DNA of 64,000 nucleotides from Paracoccaceae bacterium (GCA_024304985.1 JAMWZC010000004.1:186001-250000); one strand, 5' to 3'. Shown: positions 7,676 through 18,476, numbered from the stretch's first letter. The notes: generated by a model not told the origin, from the sequence alone. Translations and numbers: made by a program.

Positions 7676-9624
7676 TGTCTGTGCGGGACGAGCTTGAAGT
7701 TGATCAGGCGCTTTTCGGTTATTCTGAGGGCCATCGGCAGCTGGCTTCATCAATCAACCTGCCATCTAAAGACGTATACGAGCTTTCAATGCGATCGGAC
7801 CTATCCCCTGGGGCAAGTCTCTCGGGGACCAGAAGTTATATAAGCGGGTTCCAGTTGCCCGAAACCCGCTGCTATGCATTGATTAAAACATGGCCTGCAC
7901 CGGAAATGGCGCGACCGGGCTGTGTCTGGAGCCATGTGCTCTTGCTGTCGCGTTCGTTCCTGACAAAGCAGGTTAATCTAGGTGTCCTAGAAGATCTTTT
8001 CCGTCGCCCCAAAGGACGCGCTGACGTAGCCAATTACAATTTGACACTTAAGGTTAGGCGCTTGGCTAAGTCACCTACGTCTTCACGCGACTATGTTGCG
8101 GATATCATTTCATCCTACTACCGCAATGAGCCAGTATTGCTCAAAGACACGCCGGATGAGGCTTTCGAGCGCGCAATGTTTGATGTCTGGTCGCAGCAAT
8201 GGCCTCGTTTGCGCTCGGAGTTTTCGTTTCGAACCGTTCAGTCTTCAGACACCGTGCTTGACAAAGGCCTTACGATCAAGGTGACGCCGAACGCACGCAA
8301 AGGTGTCGGAGCGGAAGGGCCAGAAAAGGCGTGGGTCGCGGCTGCGGTCGAGGACGCTACCTCGCAGACCATCACGTCGCTACGACGCTTCTTATGGCGA
8401 TACGGCAAAGACGTCGCCGCGCCACGTCTGTCCTTTCCGCATCTCGTCGAAATCCATGAGGCTTCGTCTAAGGCGTCCTCCGGTCTGGCTCTAGTTGTTG
8501 CCGAAAAAATTCTGGCTCGGTTTCCTAAGGCCTCTGACGCGTTGACCCTCAAGCGAGATATTCTCGGAGTCTCGCCGCCTGCTCTCGCGGTCATAGCCAG
8601 GGTGCGATCGTCGGACATGCTCAAGCTTCTGGCAAAATGGCAGGCGATTGACGATGGCGTTGTTGAAGCTGACCAACTGAGCCGAGTCATCGCCAGCTTC
8701 GAGAAGCACGATCTGATTGCGATGGCCCAAGGTTTAAGCGGGATAGAACAGCCCTTCTCTCGAGAAGTCGAGATCGCAACGGATGCGCTGGTGGCCGCGC
8801 TCGACGTAGACGTGGTCGAAACCGCGAATCTGTGCCGGCCCATCATGCTGAAGGTTCTGAAACGTCGCCCTGATCTGCTCGAAACATTCGATGTCGAGCG
8901 TCTTGCGCCACGCGAAGCCATCGATTTGATCAGCGTTGCTTCATCCTCGAAAGCGATTTCGAACCTGATGAGCCGGATTCTATCGGCGCCGCCGAGCCAA
9001 GAGACAAGCGCCACGGTCGCAGAGCATGCAGAACTTGCCTTCGGCCAAGCGATCGATTTGTCGATCGACGGCTATCTTGCCGAGGGTTGGGAGGGGAAGT
9101 TCGAGCAGATGGTAGGGGACATCCTGCCGCATGGCATCGCAAAGCTCGCAGGCAGCTCCGATCGTGCTGCTCGCGGCTTGTCGCTGCTCAACTTCCCGAT
9201 ACACGGCTCTCCGTCAGCGACGGTATGGGACGATGGTCTGGGCGATACTGCCGATGACGACCTGTCCTTGGGCCGATCGACCGTTGATGCTTATCTCTTA
9301 GCGCTATGCCTAAGGGACGGGGTTGCCCAGAGGGTCCCGATCCTAGTCAAGACGTTACCGCGACTTAGGTTTATGGCGATCAAAGATATGCTATCGCCTG
9401 AAGCTCAAGCGTTGCTCGACAGGCGCCTTCCATCAATCGGCGAAAGCTGGGACCTCAATAAAAGGATGCTCAAGGTGTTGCGGAAGGCCAACCGTGACGC
9501 CATCGACATAAGCCCTGTCGTTTCCCGGCTGTCACTCACGGAGCAAGAACTCAGCTATGTTTTCGAGGAGGACGACGAAAAGAGCTCCTCGTTTTCCCTG
9601 ACGCGTCTCTTCTGGCCTTGGTGA
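7675..9624 (+). CDS. GTPase-associated protein 1 (GAP1)-like protein
   Basis: The largest gene of the operon encodes 649 residues. The N-terminus reads VDQALFGYSEGHRQLASS (9-26), the signature I associate with the N-terminal domain of GTPase-associated protein 1, followed by an alpha/beta domain with conserved aromatic and Gly residues (YISGF, PGCVWSHVLLL) to about residue 110. The remaining 500 residues are mostly helical, with no recognisable catalytic motif, and end in an aromatic LFWPW. The size and helical repeats suggest a platform that senses a trigger or regulates the two GTPases. It is coupled to the upstream gene through a one-base overlap. The family call is fairly secure; the function is unknown. 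Confidence 0.75.
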   Translation: MSVRDELEVDQALFGYSEGHRQLASSINLPSKDVYELSMRSDLSPGASLSGTRSYISGFQLPETRCYALIKTWPAPEMARPGCVWSHVLLLSRSFLTKQVNLGVLEDLFRRPKGRADVANYNLTLKVRRLAKSPTSSRDYVADIISSYYRNEPVLLKDTPDEAFERAMFDVWSQQWPRLRSEFSFRTVQSSDTVLDKGLTIKVTPNARKGVGAEGPEKAWVAAAVEDATSQTITSLRRFLWRYGKDVAAPRLSFPHLVEIHEASSKASSGLALVVAEKILARFPKASDALTLKRDILGVSPPALAVIARVRSSDMLKLLAKWQAIDDGVVEADQLSRVIASFEKHDLIAMAQGLSGIEQPFSREVEIATDALVAALDVDVVETANLCRPIMLKVLKRRPDLLETFDVERLAPREAIDLISVASSSKAISNLMSRILSAPPSQETSATVAEHAELAFGQAIDLSIDGYLAEGWEGKFEQMVGDILPHGIAKLAGSSDRAARGLSLLNFPIHGSPSATVWDDGLGDTADDDLSLGRSTVDAYLLALCLRDGVAQRVPILVKTLPRLRFMAIKDMLSPEAQALLDRRLPSIGESWDLNKRMLKVLRKANRDAIDISPVVSRLSLTEQELSYVFEEDDEKSSSFSLTRLFWPW

Positions 9625-10023
9625 TCCTTTGCTGTGACGGTGGTTCGGATGCAGGAACCCACCTCGACTAAGCTCGCGACCAAATACGACCGTGATGGTG
9701 CGGGCTTCGCGTTGGTGCGCATGAACGGCAGTTATCACCATTCACCGCGGGCGCCATGCTGCCACGCCGCATGTCGGCTTTCCGCCCAATTGAACTTTCT
9801 CCAAAAATATCGGCCTGCAGGAATCGAGTGACGCATGAGGATTGGGCTAGTAACCTCAACGCTGAACCTCCCATCGAATTCAGCGAAATCCTAGAATCAC
9901 ACTTCTTATCAGTAACTTGATTAAGATTTACTTTTTCCTCGAAGAAAGAGGCTTGACACGGTGTGCACCGAAAAACGCCGTTTTGTGCACACATATGCCC
10001 CATCTACAGGTAAACTTGAAAGC
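9625..10023 (+). other. gene-free boundary between accessory operon and tRNA-Arg
   Basis: About 400 bases without a convincing gene. The first 200 bases have unremarkable composition; bases 9880-9960 are AT-rich. A perfect 8-base inverted repeat lies at 9961-9992. I found no integrase remnant, no second copy of the tRNA 3' end and no further coding frame with a ribosome site. This is where the accessory segment should meet the conserved chromosome. Confidence 0.6.
9961..9992. repeat. perfect inverted repeat with nested palindrome
   Basis: GTGTGCAC at 9961-9968 is matched exactly by GTGCACAC at 9985-9992, and inside it AAAAC and GTTTT form a second 5-base stem around GCC. A TTGACA hexamer stands just before it (9953-9958). 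On the minus strand the structure lies about 30 bases past the tRNA-Arg 3' end and could terminate its transcript, though the outer stem carries no trailing T-run. It could equally be a protein-binding site or an element end. Confidence 0.55.
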
Positions 10024-10100
10024 TGGCGATCCCAGAAGGACTCGAACCCTCAACCTGCTGATTAGAAGTCAGCTGCTCTATCCAGTTGAGCTATGGGATC
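10024..10100 (-). tRNA. tRNA-Arg (anticodon UCU)
   Basis: Read on the minus strand, a 77-base cloverleaf is complete: acceptor stem GATCCCA pairs with TGGGATC, the anticodon arm is GCTGA-CTTCTAA-TCAGC giving anticodon TCT, the T loop contains GGTTCGAGTCC, and CCA is encoded at the 3' end (10024-10026). It reads AGA codons. Its 3' end faces the accessory operon, the usual side for integration of islands at tRNA genes. Confidence 0.95.
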
Positions 10101-10184
10101 GCATGGCCCCTATGTGCCGTCGCGCGGCAGCAAAGGCAAGCTGTCAATGCGGGCAAGCCGGATCGCCCTTGCCCGCTGGAAATG

Positions 10185-10496
10185 TCAGTGGGTCCATGCA
10201 CCGCGGCGGTTGGTGGCGAAATTCTCGCCATAGCCGCCGGGGCGGATATTGGGTTTGCGGGGTTTGGGTTCCACCACCTGCGCATCGATGCCATGTGCCT
10301 CGGCATAATCGAGGGCGGCCTCCTTGGTTTCGAATCGCAGCTTGACCTGCGACTGGGTATCGCCCGATGAGGTCCATCCCATCAAAGGGTCGATATCCCG
10401 CGCCTCGGCGGGGGCGAATTCCAGCACCCAGTCATGGGTCTTGCCCATGCCCGAGGACATGGCGGTCTTGGCTGGCTTGTAGATACGCGCACGCAT
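10185..10496 (-). CDS. ETC complex I subunit (NDUFS4-like) protein
   Basis: The 103-residue product starts [16 protein letters not shown] and contains the family's core [23 protein letters not shown] and [14 protein letters not shown], as in the alphaproteobacterial homologue of mitochondrial NDUFS4, an accessory subunit of NADH:quinone oxidoreductase. It ends with a basic Pro/Arg-rich tail ([17 protein letters not shown]). Full family length. The ATG at 10496 was chosen because the sequence upstream of it in the same frame is Pro/Arg-rich noise. It is a single-gene unit facing the tRNA and the accessory region. Confidence 0.85.
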   Translation of the reverse strand: MRARIYKPAKTAMSSGMGKTHDWVLEFAPAEARDIDPLMGWTSSGDTQSQVKLRFETKEAALDYAEAHGIDAQVVEPKPRKPNIRPGGYGENFATNRRGAWTH

Positions 10497-10900
10497 GGCA
10501 TCCCTCCGGTTATGGGTGTCTATATCGGGGAAATGCGCGCGCGGGGCAAGCCCGACAGACCTCGGATCGCGCGATTTTCGACAGGTCAAGCGCAAGTCCT
10601 GATTGCCGGTGCGCGCGCGGGGAGCGAGGGGTGGGTCGTGCGCCCGGACCGGCAACCAGGGTCTTCTGCTTGCCCCTAAGATGTTAGGAAAATACACCTT
10701 ATCCAGCAAGAAATTTCGCACAAACTGTCACTTTATTTTGACACCCTACTGTCCATCTTTTCGGCATCCCATTGATAAACCTTTTCTTTCGCCAAGCAGC
10801 GTCATTCCGACGCAAGGCTCGCCAAAGGCGGTCGGGCAACAGGGCTTGAAACAGACTGCAAAGGCGTCAATCTCTGACCTCTGAAAAGGAATCTCCTGCC
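10497..10900 (+). other. intergenic region upstream of uvrB
   Basis: About 400 bases between the divergent complex I gene and uvrB. A TTGACA-like hexamer occurs near 10737 within an AT-rich stretch (about 10680-10790) that probably holds the uvrB promoter, but I cannot place a convincing -10. I looked for the alphaproteobacterial LexA box (GTTC-N7-GTTC) and did not find it. No gene seen. Confidence 0.5.
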
Positions 10901-13078
<2,178 letters not shown>

Positions 13079-13085
13079 GGGCGGA

Positions 13086-13688
13086 TCAGTCGCCCGTGAC
13101 GCTCAGACCCAGAACGCGCCAGCTTTGCATGCCACCGCGATAATAGCTGATCCGCTCTGCCGGATAGCCCGCCGCGATGATCGCGCGGATGGCAGACGGC
13201 GATTGCCCGCACCACAGCCCGTTGCAGAACAGCGCGACACGGCGCGCACCCTCGCAATCCCAGCCGTCGAAATCCGGCTCGCAGCCCAATTCACCCAGAC
13301 GATCCACCATCCGGTCATAGGGGATGTTCACGGCACCGGGGATACTGCCACCCGCGAACCAGTCCGGCGTGCGGCTGTCGATCACCATCACTTCGGGATC
13401 GGCCAGCATCTCCAGCAACTCCAACTCTCCAATGGTTGTCACCCCTTCGGCAGGGCTCATCGGCTGGATGCAGAAGGGCGGGCAGGCGCGTGAGGTGCGC
13501 GCCCATTCCCCCGTCACCTCGTGGTCATTGTCCTGAATGCGCCCGATCTCGACCGGGCCTTTCTCGGTCTGCACTGTGACAGTCGCGATATCGGGCCGGA
13601 TATTCACCGGCCCCGCCTCTTCGGCCAGCACGGGGCCAAAGCCAAAGGCCGCCATGGCCGCGCAGAGCGGCAGAATGGTCCTGAACAT
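13086..13688 (-). CDS. exported rhodanese-like protein
   Basis: The 200-residue product begins with a signal peptide (hydrophobic to about 20, cleavage near VLA-EE), so it should be periplasmic. The second half is a rhodanese domain: VIDSRTPDWFAGGSIPGAVNIPY and the active-site loop C155-NGLW-C160-GQSP, with catalytic Cys155 expected to carry persulfide. Two extra Cys pairs (C69/C73 and C136/C145) could form disulfides. Substrate is unknown. It converges with uvrB (7 bases apart), so it is transcribed separately. Confidence 0.85.
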   Translation of the reverse strand: MFRTILPLCAAMAAFGFGPVLAEEAGPVNIRPDIATVTVQTEKGPVEIGRIQDNDHEVTGEWARTSRACPPFCIQPMSPAEGVTTIGELELLEMLADPEVMVIDSRTPDWFAGGSIPGAVNIPYDRMVDRLGELGCEPDFDGWDCEGARRVALFCNGLWCGQSPSAIRAIIAAGYPAERISYYRGGMQSWRVLGLSVTGD

Positions 13689-13769
13689 GATCTCTCCTCC
13701 TTCGTATCGTCCGGGGACCGGACGTCCGCCCCAGACTGGCGCAAGGGGCCGGGTCTTGCAAACCGGCCC

Positions 13770-13794
13770 CTGCTTCTTCTTGCTTCAAATATCC
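13770..13794 (+). repeat. AAATATCC-type intergenic repeat, copy 1
   Basis: CTTCTTCTTGCTTC followed by AAATATCC (13787-13794). The same CTTCTT...AAATATCC block occurs at 39006, 51227 and 55319. This copy lacks the GC hairpin that follows copies 2 and 3. It lies between two minus-strand genes, downstream of the universal stress gene. Confidence 0.6.
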
Positions 13795-13824
13795 TGTCGC
13801 GCCGCCTCCGGGCGCGGAACGTCT

Positions 13825-14232
13825 CTAGCGCAGGACATGCACCGCGCAGGTGGCGTGCCGCACGACCGTTGTCGCGGTCGAGCCCAGCAGCAGATCCTGC
13901 ATCCCCGGACGGTGCGAGGCGATGACGATGCAATCGACCCCGTGCTTGTCCGCCCATTCAAGGATCGTGCGCCCCGAATGGCCCTCGATCAGAACGGCCT
14001 GCCCGCCCGGCACGCCCTCGGCCATGGCAGTCAACTCGGTCTGGATGGCCGCGCGGCTTTCGGTGATGTAATCGGTCGGCATATACGAGATGGCATAGCC
14101 GGGGATCTGTTCCATCACATGCAGCAGGGTGATCTTTCCGCCGGCATTGGACAGGGCACGGGCCACGGCAAGCGACCCTTCCGCGTCACGATCCTCGTCG
14201 AAAGAAATCGGCACAAGAATATTGTCATACAT
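13825..14232 (-). CDS. universal stress protein (UspA family)
   Basis: The 135-residue protein starts MYDNILVPISFDEDRD and ends with the ATP-binding signature GSTATTVVRHATCAVHVLR (G-x2-G-like loop then G/S-x-T), standard for a single UspA domain. It is expected to be cytoplasmic and induced by stress. AGGAGG lies 7 bases before ATG 14232, which decides the start over the longer frame. Residues IASHRPGMQDLLLGS match the nucleotide-binding loop. Monocistronic as far as visible. Confidence 0.92.
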   Translation of the reverse strand: MYDNILVPISFDEDRDAEGSLAVARALSNAGGKITLLHVMEQIPGYAISYMPTDYITESRAAIQTELTAMAEGVPGGQAVLIEGHSGRTILEWADKHGVDCIVIASHRPGMQDLLLGSTATTVVRHATCAVHVLR

Positions 14233-14355
14233 CGCTTTGTCCTCCTGTAAGCGGTCCATGCATCAGACACCGCACAACCTTGACGGTCCTTGATCCATGT
14301 CAGATTGGCCGGGCTGGCGGCCAAACCACGGTCTCATTCCTCAACGCACCAGACG

Positions 14356-14673
14356 TCAAAAGGTTGCAACCACGTCGTAAAGGACCGGCTCGAAGGTCTT
14401 GCACAGCGCCGCCAACTGACGGTTGCGCTCGCGCATCTCGGGGGTGCGCAGCATGGCCTGAAAATCCTCGCGGCTGCGCCATTGCGAATAATTGGCGATC
14501 CGGGTCTGGGCATCGTTCACATGCAGCCCAGCCGCGATGAAACCGGGCTGCTTCGAGATGAATTCGGCATAGGCCGCATTCAGCGCGTCCAGCAGGTCCT
14601 GACAGGTGCCGGGTGTCATGTCGAAGGTGGTGATGACGGTCTGACCGAGGGCCGGGGTCCGGATGGTCGGCAT
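14356..14673 (-). CDS. antibiotic biosynthesis monooxygenase (ABM) domain protein
   Basis: A 105-residue single-domain protein with the ferredoxin-like ABM fold pattern: TVITTFDMTPGTCQDLLDAL, QPGFIAAGLHVNDAQTRIANYSQW, and a C-terminal helix plus strand. Such proteins are often heme- or quinol-modifying or simply small-molecule binders; no substrate can be assigned. GGGAGGATCACC precedes the ATG. The gene is minus strand, divergent from the next one, with 136 bases between starts. Confidence 0.75.
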   Translation of the reverse strand: MPTIRTPALGQTVITTFDMTPGTCQDLLDALNAAYAEFISKQPGFIAAGLHVNDAQTRIANYSQWRSREDFQAMLRTPEMRERNRQLAALCKTFEPVLYDVVATF

Positions 14674-14809
14674 GGTGATCCTCCCTGTTGCGCGGCCCGC
14701 ACGTGGCGCGCCGGTCCCCCATCATATCAGTTTTCGCCCGCCGATGCAGGCATCGTTAACCGCGCATTTACCACGACGGCCCACAATGGCGGGGTGGAGG
14801 GCACATGGG

Positions 14810-15532
14810 ATGATCCGCCGACTGGCGCTTTTGCTGGGGTTTCTGTCCGGTCTTGTGACCGGGTTTCTGCCCCCGGCAGTGACGGCGGGCGCGTGGCCGC
14901 GCGAGGCCGGAACCGGCTTTGCCAGCCTCAGCCAGTGGCAAGGGCTGGATGGCGCCGACAGCTACTCGGCGCTCTTTCTCGAATATGGCCTGACACCGCG
15001 CCTGACCGCAGGGCTGGATCTGGGGCGCAGCGTCTCGGGCGAGGGCAAGGCCGTGATGTTCATCCGCACCCCCGTCATGCGGATCCTGGGCGGCCCGGTA
15101 TCGGTGGAACTGGGCTATGGCGAGATCGCGGGACAACCGGTCCTGCGACCCGGCCTGTCATGGGGGCGCAGCGTGGTGCGCCCCCGCTGGACAGGCTGGA
15201 TGGCGATCGACAGCCGCGTTGAGGTGGATCTGGACAGTCGGGAACTGGACGAAAAGACCGATGTCACGCTGGGCCTGACCCTGCTGAACCCGGATGGCCG
15301 CCCGGCAGACTGGACCATGATGCTGCAATTGCAAACCGGCGTGGTCGATATCCGGCAAAAGCTTTTCCTTCTACAGACCGAAGGAATCCAGCCGGGGGCC
15401 AGTTTCCTGCGGCTCGTGCCTTCGGTCACCTACCGACTGCGCGACGGGCTGCATCTGGAGATGGGATATGTCCATGCGCTGGACGGATCGGGGTCAAGGG
15501 CGCTCAAGCTGGGTCTGTGGTCGACATTCTGA
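14810..15532 (+). CDS. exported, probably outer-membrane beta-rich protein of unknown function
   Basis: I chose ATG 14810 (GGTGGAGGG upstream) because it begins a proper signal peptide (MIRRLALLLGFLSGLVTG...VTAGA). The remaining 215 residues alternate hydrophobic and polar positions and end in Phe (LGLWSTF), as outer-membrane beta-barrels do. Repeated strands such as SALFLEYGLTPRLTAGLDLGRS and LHLEMGYVHALDG support this. I do not recognise a named family and give no function. Confidence 0.65.
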   Translation: MIRRLALLLGFLSGLVTGFLPPAVTAGAWPREAGTGFASLSQWQGLDGADSYSALFLEYGLTPRLTAGLDLGRSVSGEGKAVMFIRTPVMRILGGPVSVELGYGEIAGQPVLRPGLSWGRSVVRPRWTGWMAIDSRVEVDLDSRELDEKTDVTLGLTLLNPDGRPADWTMMLQLQTGVVDIRQKLFLLQTEGIQPGASFLRLVPSVTYRLRDGLHLEMGYVHALDGSGSRALKLGLWSTF

Positions 15533-15580
15533 CCGCGGCCCGGCTTGCGCCGGTCCGGGCCGCATCCTAGTTTCGCGTGC

Positions 15581-16075
15581 ATGAATACAGATGCCCCCAG
15601 CCCGATCCGCCCCACCGATGACGAGGCCCGGAGCCTTGCCCGTGACCTGATGAACAAGGCGCGATTCGCAGCGCTTGGCGTGGTCGACCCGGAGAGCAAT
15701 GCCCCGATGGTGACCCGCGTGGCCTTTGGCACAACGCCGCAGGGCGGACCGGCCACCTTGGTGTCGGACCTCTCGCATCACACACGCGCGCTGAAGGCGA
15801 ATCCTGCGGCATCACTTCTGGTGGGCGAACCGGGATCACGGGGCGATCCGCTGACCCACCCGCGCCTCACTCTTCAGGCAAAGGCGCGGTTCCTGCGTCA
15901 TGGCGCGGCGGGATATACAGAAATGGCCGCGCATTGGCTGCGCGACCATCCCAAGTCCAGGCTCTACATCGGATTTGCAGATTTTTCCTTTGTGCTGTTC
16001 GACGTGCACGCGGCCTATCTGAACGGCGGGTTCGGCCGCGCCTTCGTCATGACACCCGCTGATCTGGGCCTGTGA
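15581..16075 (+). CDS. pyridoxamine 5'-phosphate oxidase-like (HugZ-type) FMN-binding protein
   Basis: The 164-residue protein shows the split-barrel flavin fold pattern: MNKARFAALGVVDPESNAPMVTRVAF, TLVSDLSHHTRALKANPAASLLVGE and a C-terminal YIGFADFSFVLFDVHAAYLNGGFGRAF segment that matches HugZ/DUF2470-type heme-degradation relatives. It probably binds FMN or heme; activity unknown. ATG 15581 fits the family start; no strong ribosome site is visible. It converges with the next gene (4 bases between stops). Confidence 0.75.
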   Translation: MNTDAPSPIRPTDDEARSLARDLMNKARFAALGVVDPESNAPMVTRVAFGTTPQGGPATLVSDLSHHTRALKANPAASLLVGEPGSRGDPLTHPRLTLQAKARFLRHGAAGYTEMAAHWLRDHPKSRLYIGFADFSFVLFDVHAAYLNGGFGRAFVMTPADLGL

Positions 16076-16079
16076 TCCG

Positions 16080-18368
16080 TCAGGCGTTGTCGATCCGCAT
16101 CGTCACCGCGACCGTGCCCGTCACAGCCTGCGGCCAGCCCAGATGCACACGGTCGCGCGCGGCCCCCTGCTCGGCGACGGCATGGGGCATCTCGTAGCGG
16201 ATCACGTTGCTGGCGTTACGGATTGGACCGCGCGCCACCACCGCCTCGACCTGCCGGGCGCGACCACCGAAAGGCAAGGGTCCGGCACCATTGACGACCC
16301 AAGTCTCGGCCGCGGTGTTCTGCGTGTGCTGGATCGCCACCGGGTTCTGAATTCCCTGCACGACCGAGTTGTACAGGTTCCCCGCCACAAGGATGTTGCG
16401 CATCCGGCCAAAGTCCAGATCAGCAAAGGACGTGTCCACATGCTCGACCCGGTCGATATCCCCCCGGATCGCACGAAACACATTGCCCGTCATCGTCAGC
16501 CCGCTGATGAAATGCCCCGCGCCATGCGGCTTGATCACAAAGAAGCGGAACCACGGCGCCACGTCGATGGCCTGAAAGATATTGCCCGTGATGCTCAGCG
16601 CGCTGAATGAGAATTCACTGCTGAAGGCAGGTTCGTGATCATGTTCATTCGTCCATTCGATGAAGCAATTGTCGATGTAATTGCCCGTGATCGTCGCCCG
16701 GTTGTGGCTGGAAGTCAGGATCAGCCCCCCGGTCCTGACGCCCCCCGGCTCGTCATCGCCCTGAAACCAGTGATTGCCCGAGATGATGCTGGCCGTGCCG
16801 CCCAGAATGGCGAAGTGCCGGAACTGTGTGATCCGGTTGTCGCGCAGCTTGACGTCATTGGCATTGGCATTCAGCGCGATCGACACACGGTCCTGCGCGC
16901 GTATCGGTGTTTCATTCGACAGGAACTGGCAGCGGTCGATCAGCATCCCCTGACATCCGATCCCGATCGAGGTGATGCCCCTGTCGCGTGGTCCGGTGAA
17001 AAAGCAGTCCCGCACATGAAAGGTCAGACCTGTCGGCGCCAGCATCACGCCGCTGGCCCGGCCCCCACAGAGAAACTCGATATCCGACATGGAAAAGCGT
17101 GACAGTTGCGAGAAGCCGCTGAAATCCAGCACATATTTGAACCGCCTGAAGGTATAGGTCTGCGTGCCCGCCGCATCGAAAAGGGGCATGGACAGCGTGA
17201 TCTCGCCCGCGCCCACATTCTTGGCGCGGACATAGACCTCGCGGCCCACGCCATTGCCCTCGATCAACGCGCCGACGGGGATATTGGCCACATTGGCCAC
17301 ATTCGTCAGGCGCAAAGGATCATTCAGCGCATAGGTGGCCTGCGAGGTGAAGATATCCGTGGTCCATGCGGCGTTCTCCTCGACGAAGAACTGCCCGTTG
17401 CGGATATGGCGCCGCTGCGCGAATTGGGTTCGATTGGGCACGGCGGCGGCCATGTCGATGGGGCCGCGCACCTGAATCCGCCGCCCGCCCAGATCCAGCG
17501 ACTCGTGATCCACATTGTTCAGAAGCGCCTGAAACGCCTTGCGAAACGCCAAAACCTCGTCCCCGAAAGCGTCGATATAGGCGGGCAGGTCGAAATCGCG
17601 GGTCAGGGACAGGATCGCGTCAGCGGGCATGGTCAGCGTGCCCTCGAACTGGATGCGGTTGTTGATCGTCAGGCTTTGCCCGATCCGGTAGCTGCCCTTC
17701 GACACCAGCACCCGCCGCCCCGCCGCCGCCTGATCCGCTGCGACGAAGGCGGCATAGTCATCGGCCACGCCGTCGCCCACGGCACCGTGATCGCGGACAT
17801 CGACCCAGTTCATCATGTCGCGATGGAAAACGCTGGTGATATCCTCGATCGCCAGATCGTCGATCCGCACGATCCCGCCATTCGGCCCGGTCAGGTCCAG
17901 TCCGAAATGGCCGTAAAGCGCCTGTCCGCCCCAGACCATGTCCACGCCATTGCGCGCCCCCGCCCCGACGATGGCGCTGACCTCGGTCACGCGACCATAG
18001 GCGGTCAGTTGCACGACCGGCCCCGTCTGCGGAACCGTGGCCACGTTGACCCCACCGGCACCCCCCGCCCATCCGGCGATCCGGACCTGCGGCAGCGCGC
18101 CGCTGATGGCCTTGATGCGCGCCGTGATCCGCAGATAGCAACCGGGAAGCAGCGGTGTTTCCCCCATATAGCGCAGGCGTTGCACCGTCTGGGTCTTCTG
18201 CATCTCCAGACAGCCACTGAAATCCTGATCCGCAGGCACGAAGCCTGCGTTCACGGCCGCCAGATATGTATCCGATCCCGGCGTTCCGTTCTGACTGGAC
18301 CAGACATCCAGACCCGCCTCGAAGGGTGGCGGCATCAAGACCACGCCATCGGTAATCGCTTTGTTCAT
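16080..18368 (-). CDS. glycosyl hydrolase family 28-related / pectate-lyase-3-like right-handed beta-helix protein
   Basis: This 762-residue protein has VDVRDHGAVGDGVADDYAAFVAA (about 188-210), the hallmark opening of pectate-lyase-3-like beta-helices, followed by long runs of short strand repeats rich in N, G and I (ISGNHWF, ATITGNYIDN, LSITGNIFQ, LTMTGNVF, ILVAGNLYNS) that build the helix coils. The first 180 residues look like a separate carbohydrate-binding-like domain. No signal peptide is visible at the N-terminus, so export would need another route. It probably acts on, or binds, a surface polysaccharide; that is inference. Single gene. Confidence 0.75.
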   Translation of the reverse strand: MNKAITDGVVLMPPPFEAGLDVWSSQNGTPGSDTYLAAVNAGFVPADQDFSGCLEMQKTQTVQRLRYMGETPLLPGCYLRITARIKAISGALPQVRIAGWAGGAGGVNVATVPQTGPVVQLTAYGRVTEVSAIVGAGARNGVDMVWGGQALYGHFGLDLTGPNGGIVRIDDLAIEDITSVFHRDMMNWVDVRDHGAVGDGVADDYAAFVAADQAAAGRRVLVSKGSYRIGQSLTINNRIQFEGTLTMPADAILSLTRDFDLPAYIDAFGDEVLAFRKAFQALLNNVDHESLDLGGRRIQVRGPIDMAAAVPNRTQFAQRRHIRNGQFFVEENAAWTTDIFTSQATYALNDPLRLTNVANVANIPVGALIEGNGVGREVYVRAKNVGAGEITLSMPLFDAAGTQTYTFRRFKYVLDFSGFSQLSRFSMSDIEFLCGGRASGVMLAPTGLTFHVRDCFFTGPRDRGITSIGIGCQGMLIDRCQFLSNETPIRAQDRVSIALNANANDVKLRDNRITQFRHFAILGGTASIISGNHWFQGDDEPGGVRTGGLILTSSHNRATITGNYIDNCFIEWTNEHDHEPAFSSEFSFSALSITGNIFQAIDVAPWFRFFVIKPHGAGHFISGLTMTGNVFRAIRGDIDRVEHVDTSFADLDFGRMRNILVAGNLYNSVVQGIQNPVAIQHTQNTAAETWVVNGAGPLPFGGRARQVEAVVARGPIRNASNVIRYEMPHAVAEQGAARDRVHLGWPQAVTGTVAVTMRIDNA

Positions 18369-18476
18369 GGGCTTCCCTTTCCACCACGGCCCGGCATCGC
18401 GCCCGGGTGGTCAGGGGTCTATCAATGAGCGGTTAACAGGAAGCGACAGCACCGTGACGGTGCCCGGCCGTGCGGG

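Noticed and set aside
1..10023. direct repeat of the tRNA-Arg 3' end as attL
   Set aside because: No match longer than a few bases to the last 20 bases of the tRNA was seen left of the operon inside this window.
10497..10900. LexA (SOS) box upstream of uvrB
   Set aside because: Neither GTTC-N7-GTTC nor a close variant could be found.
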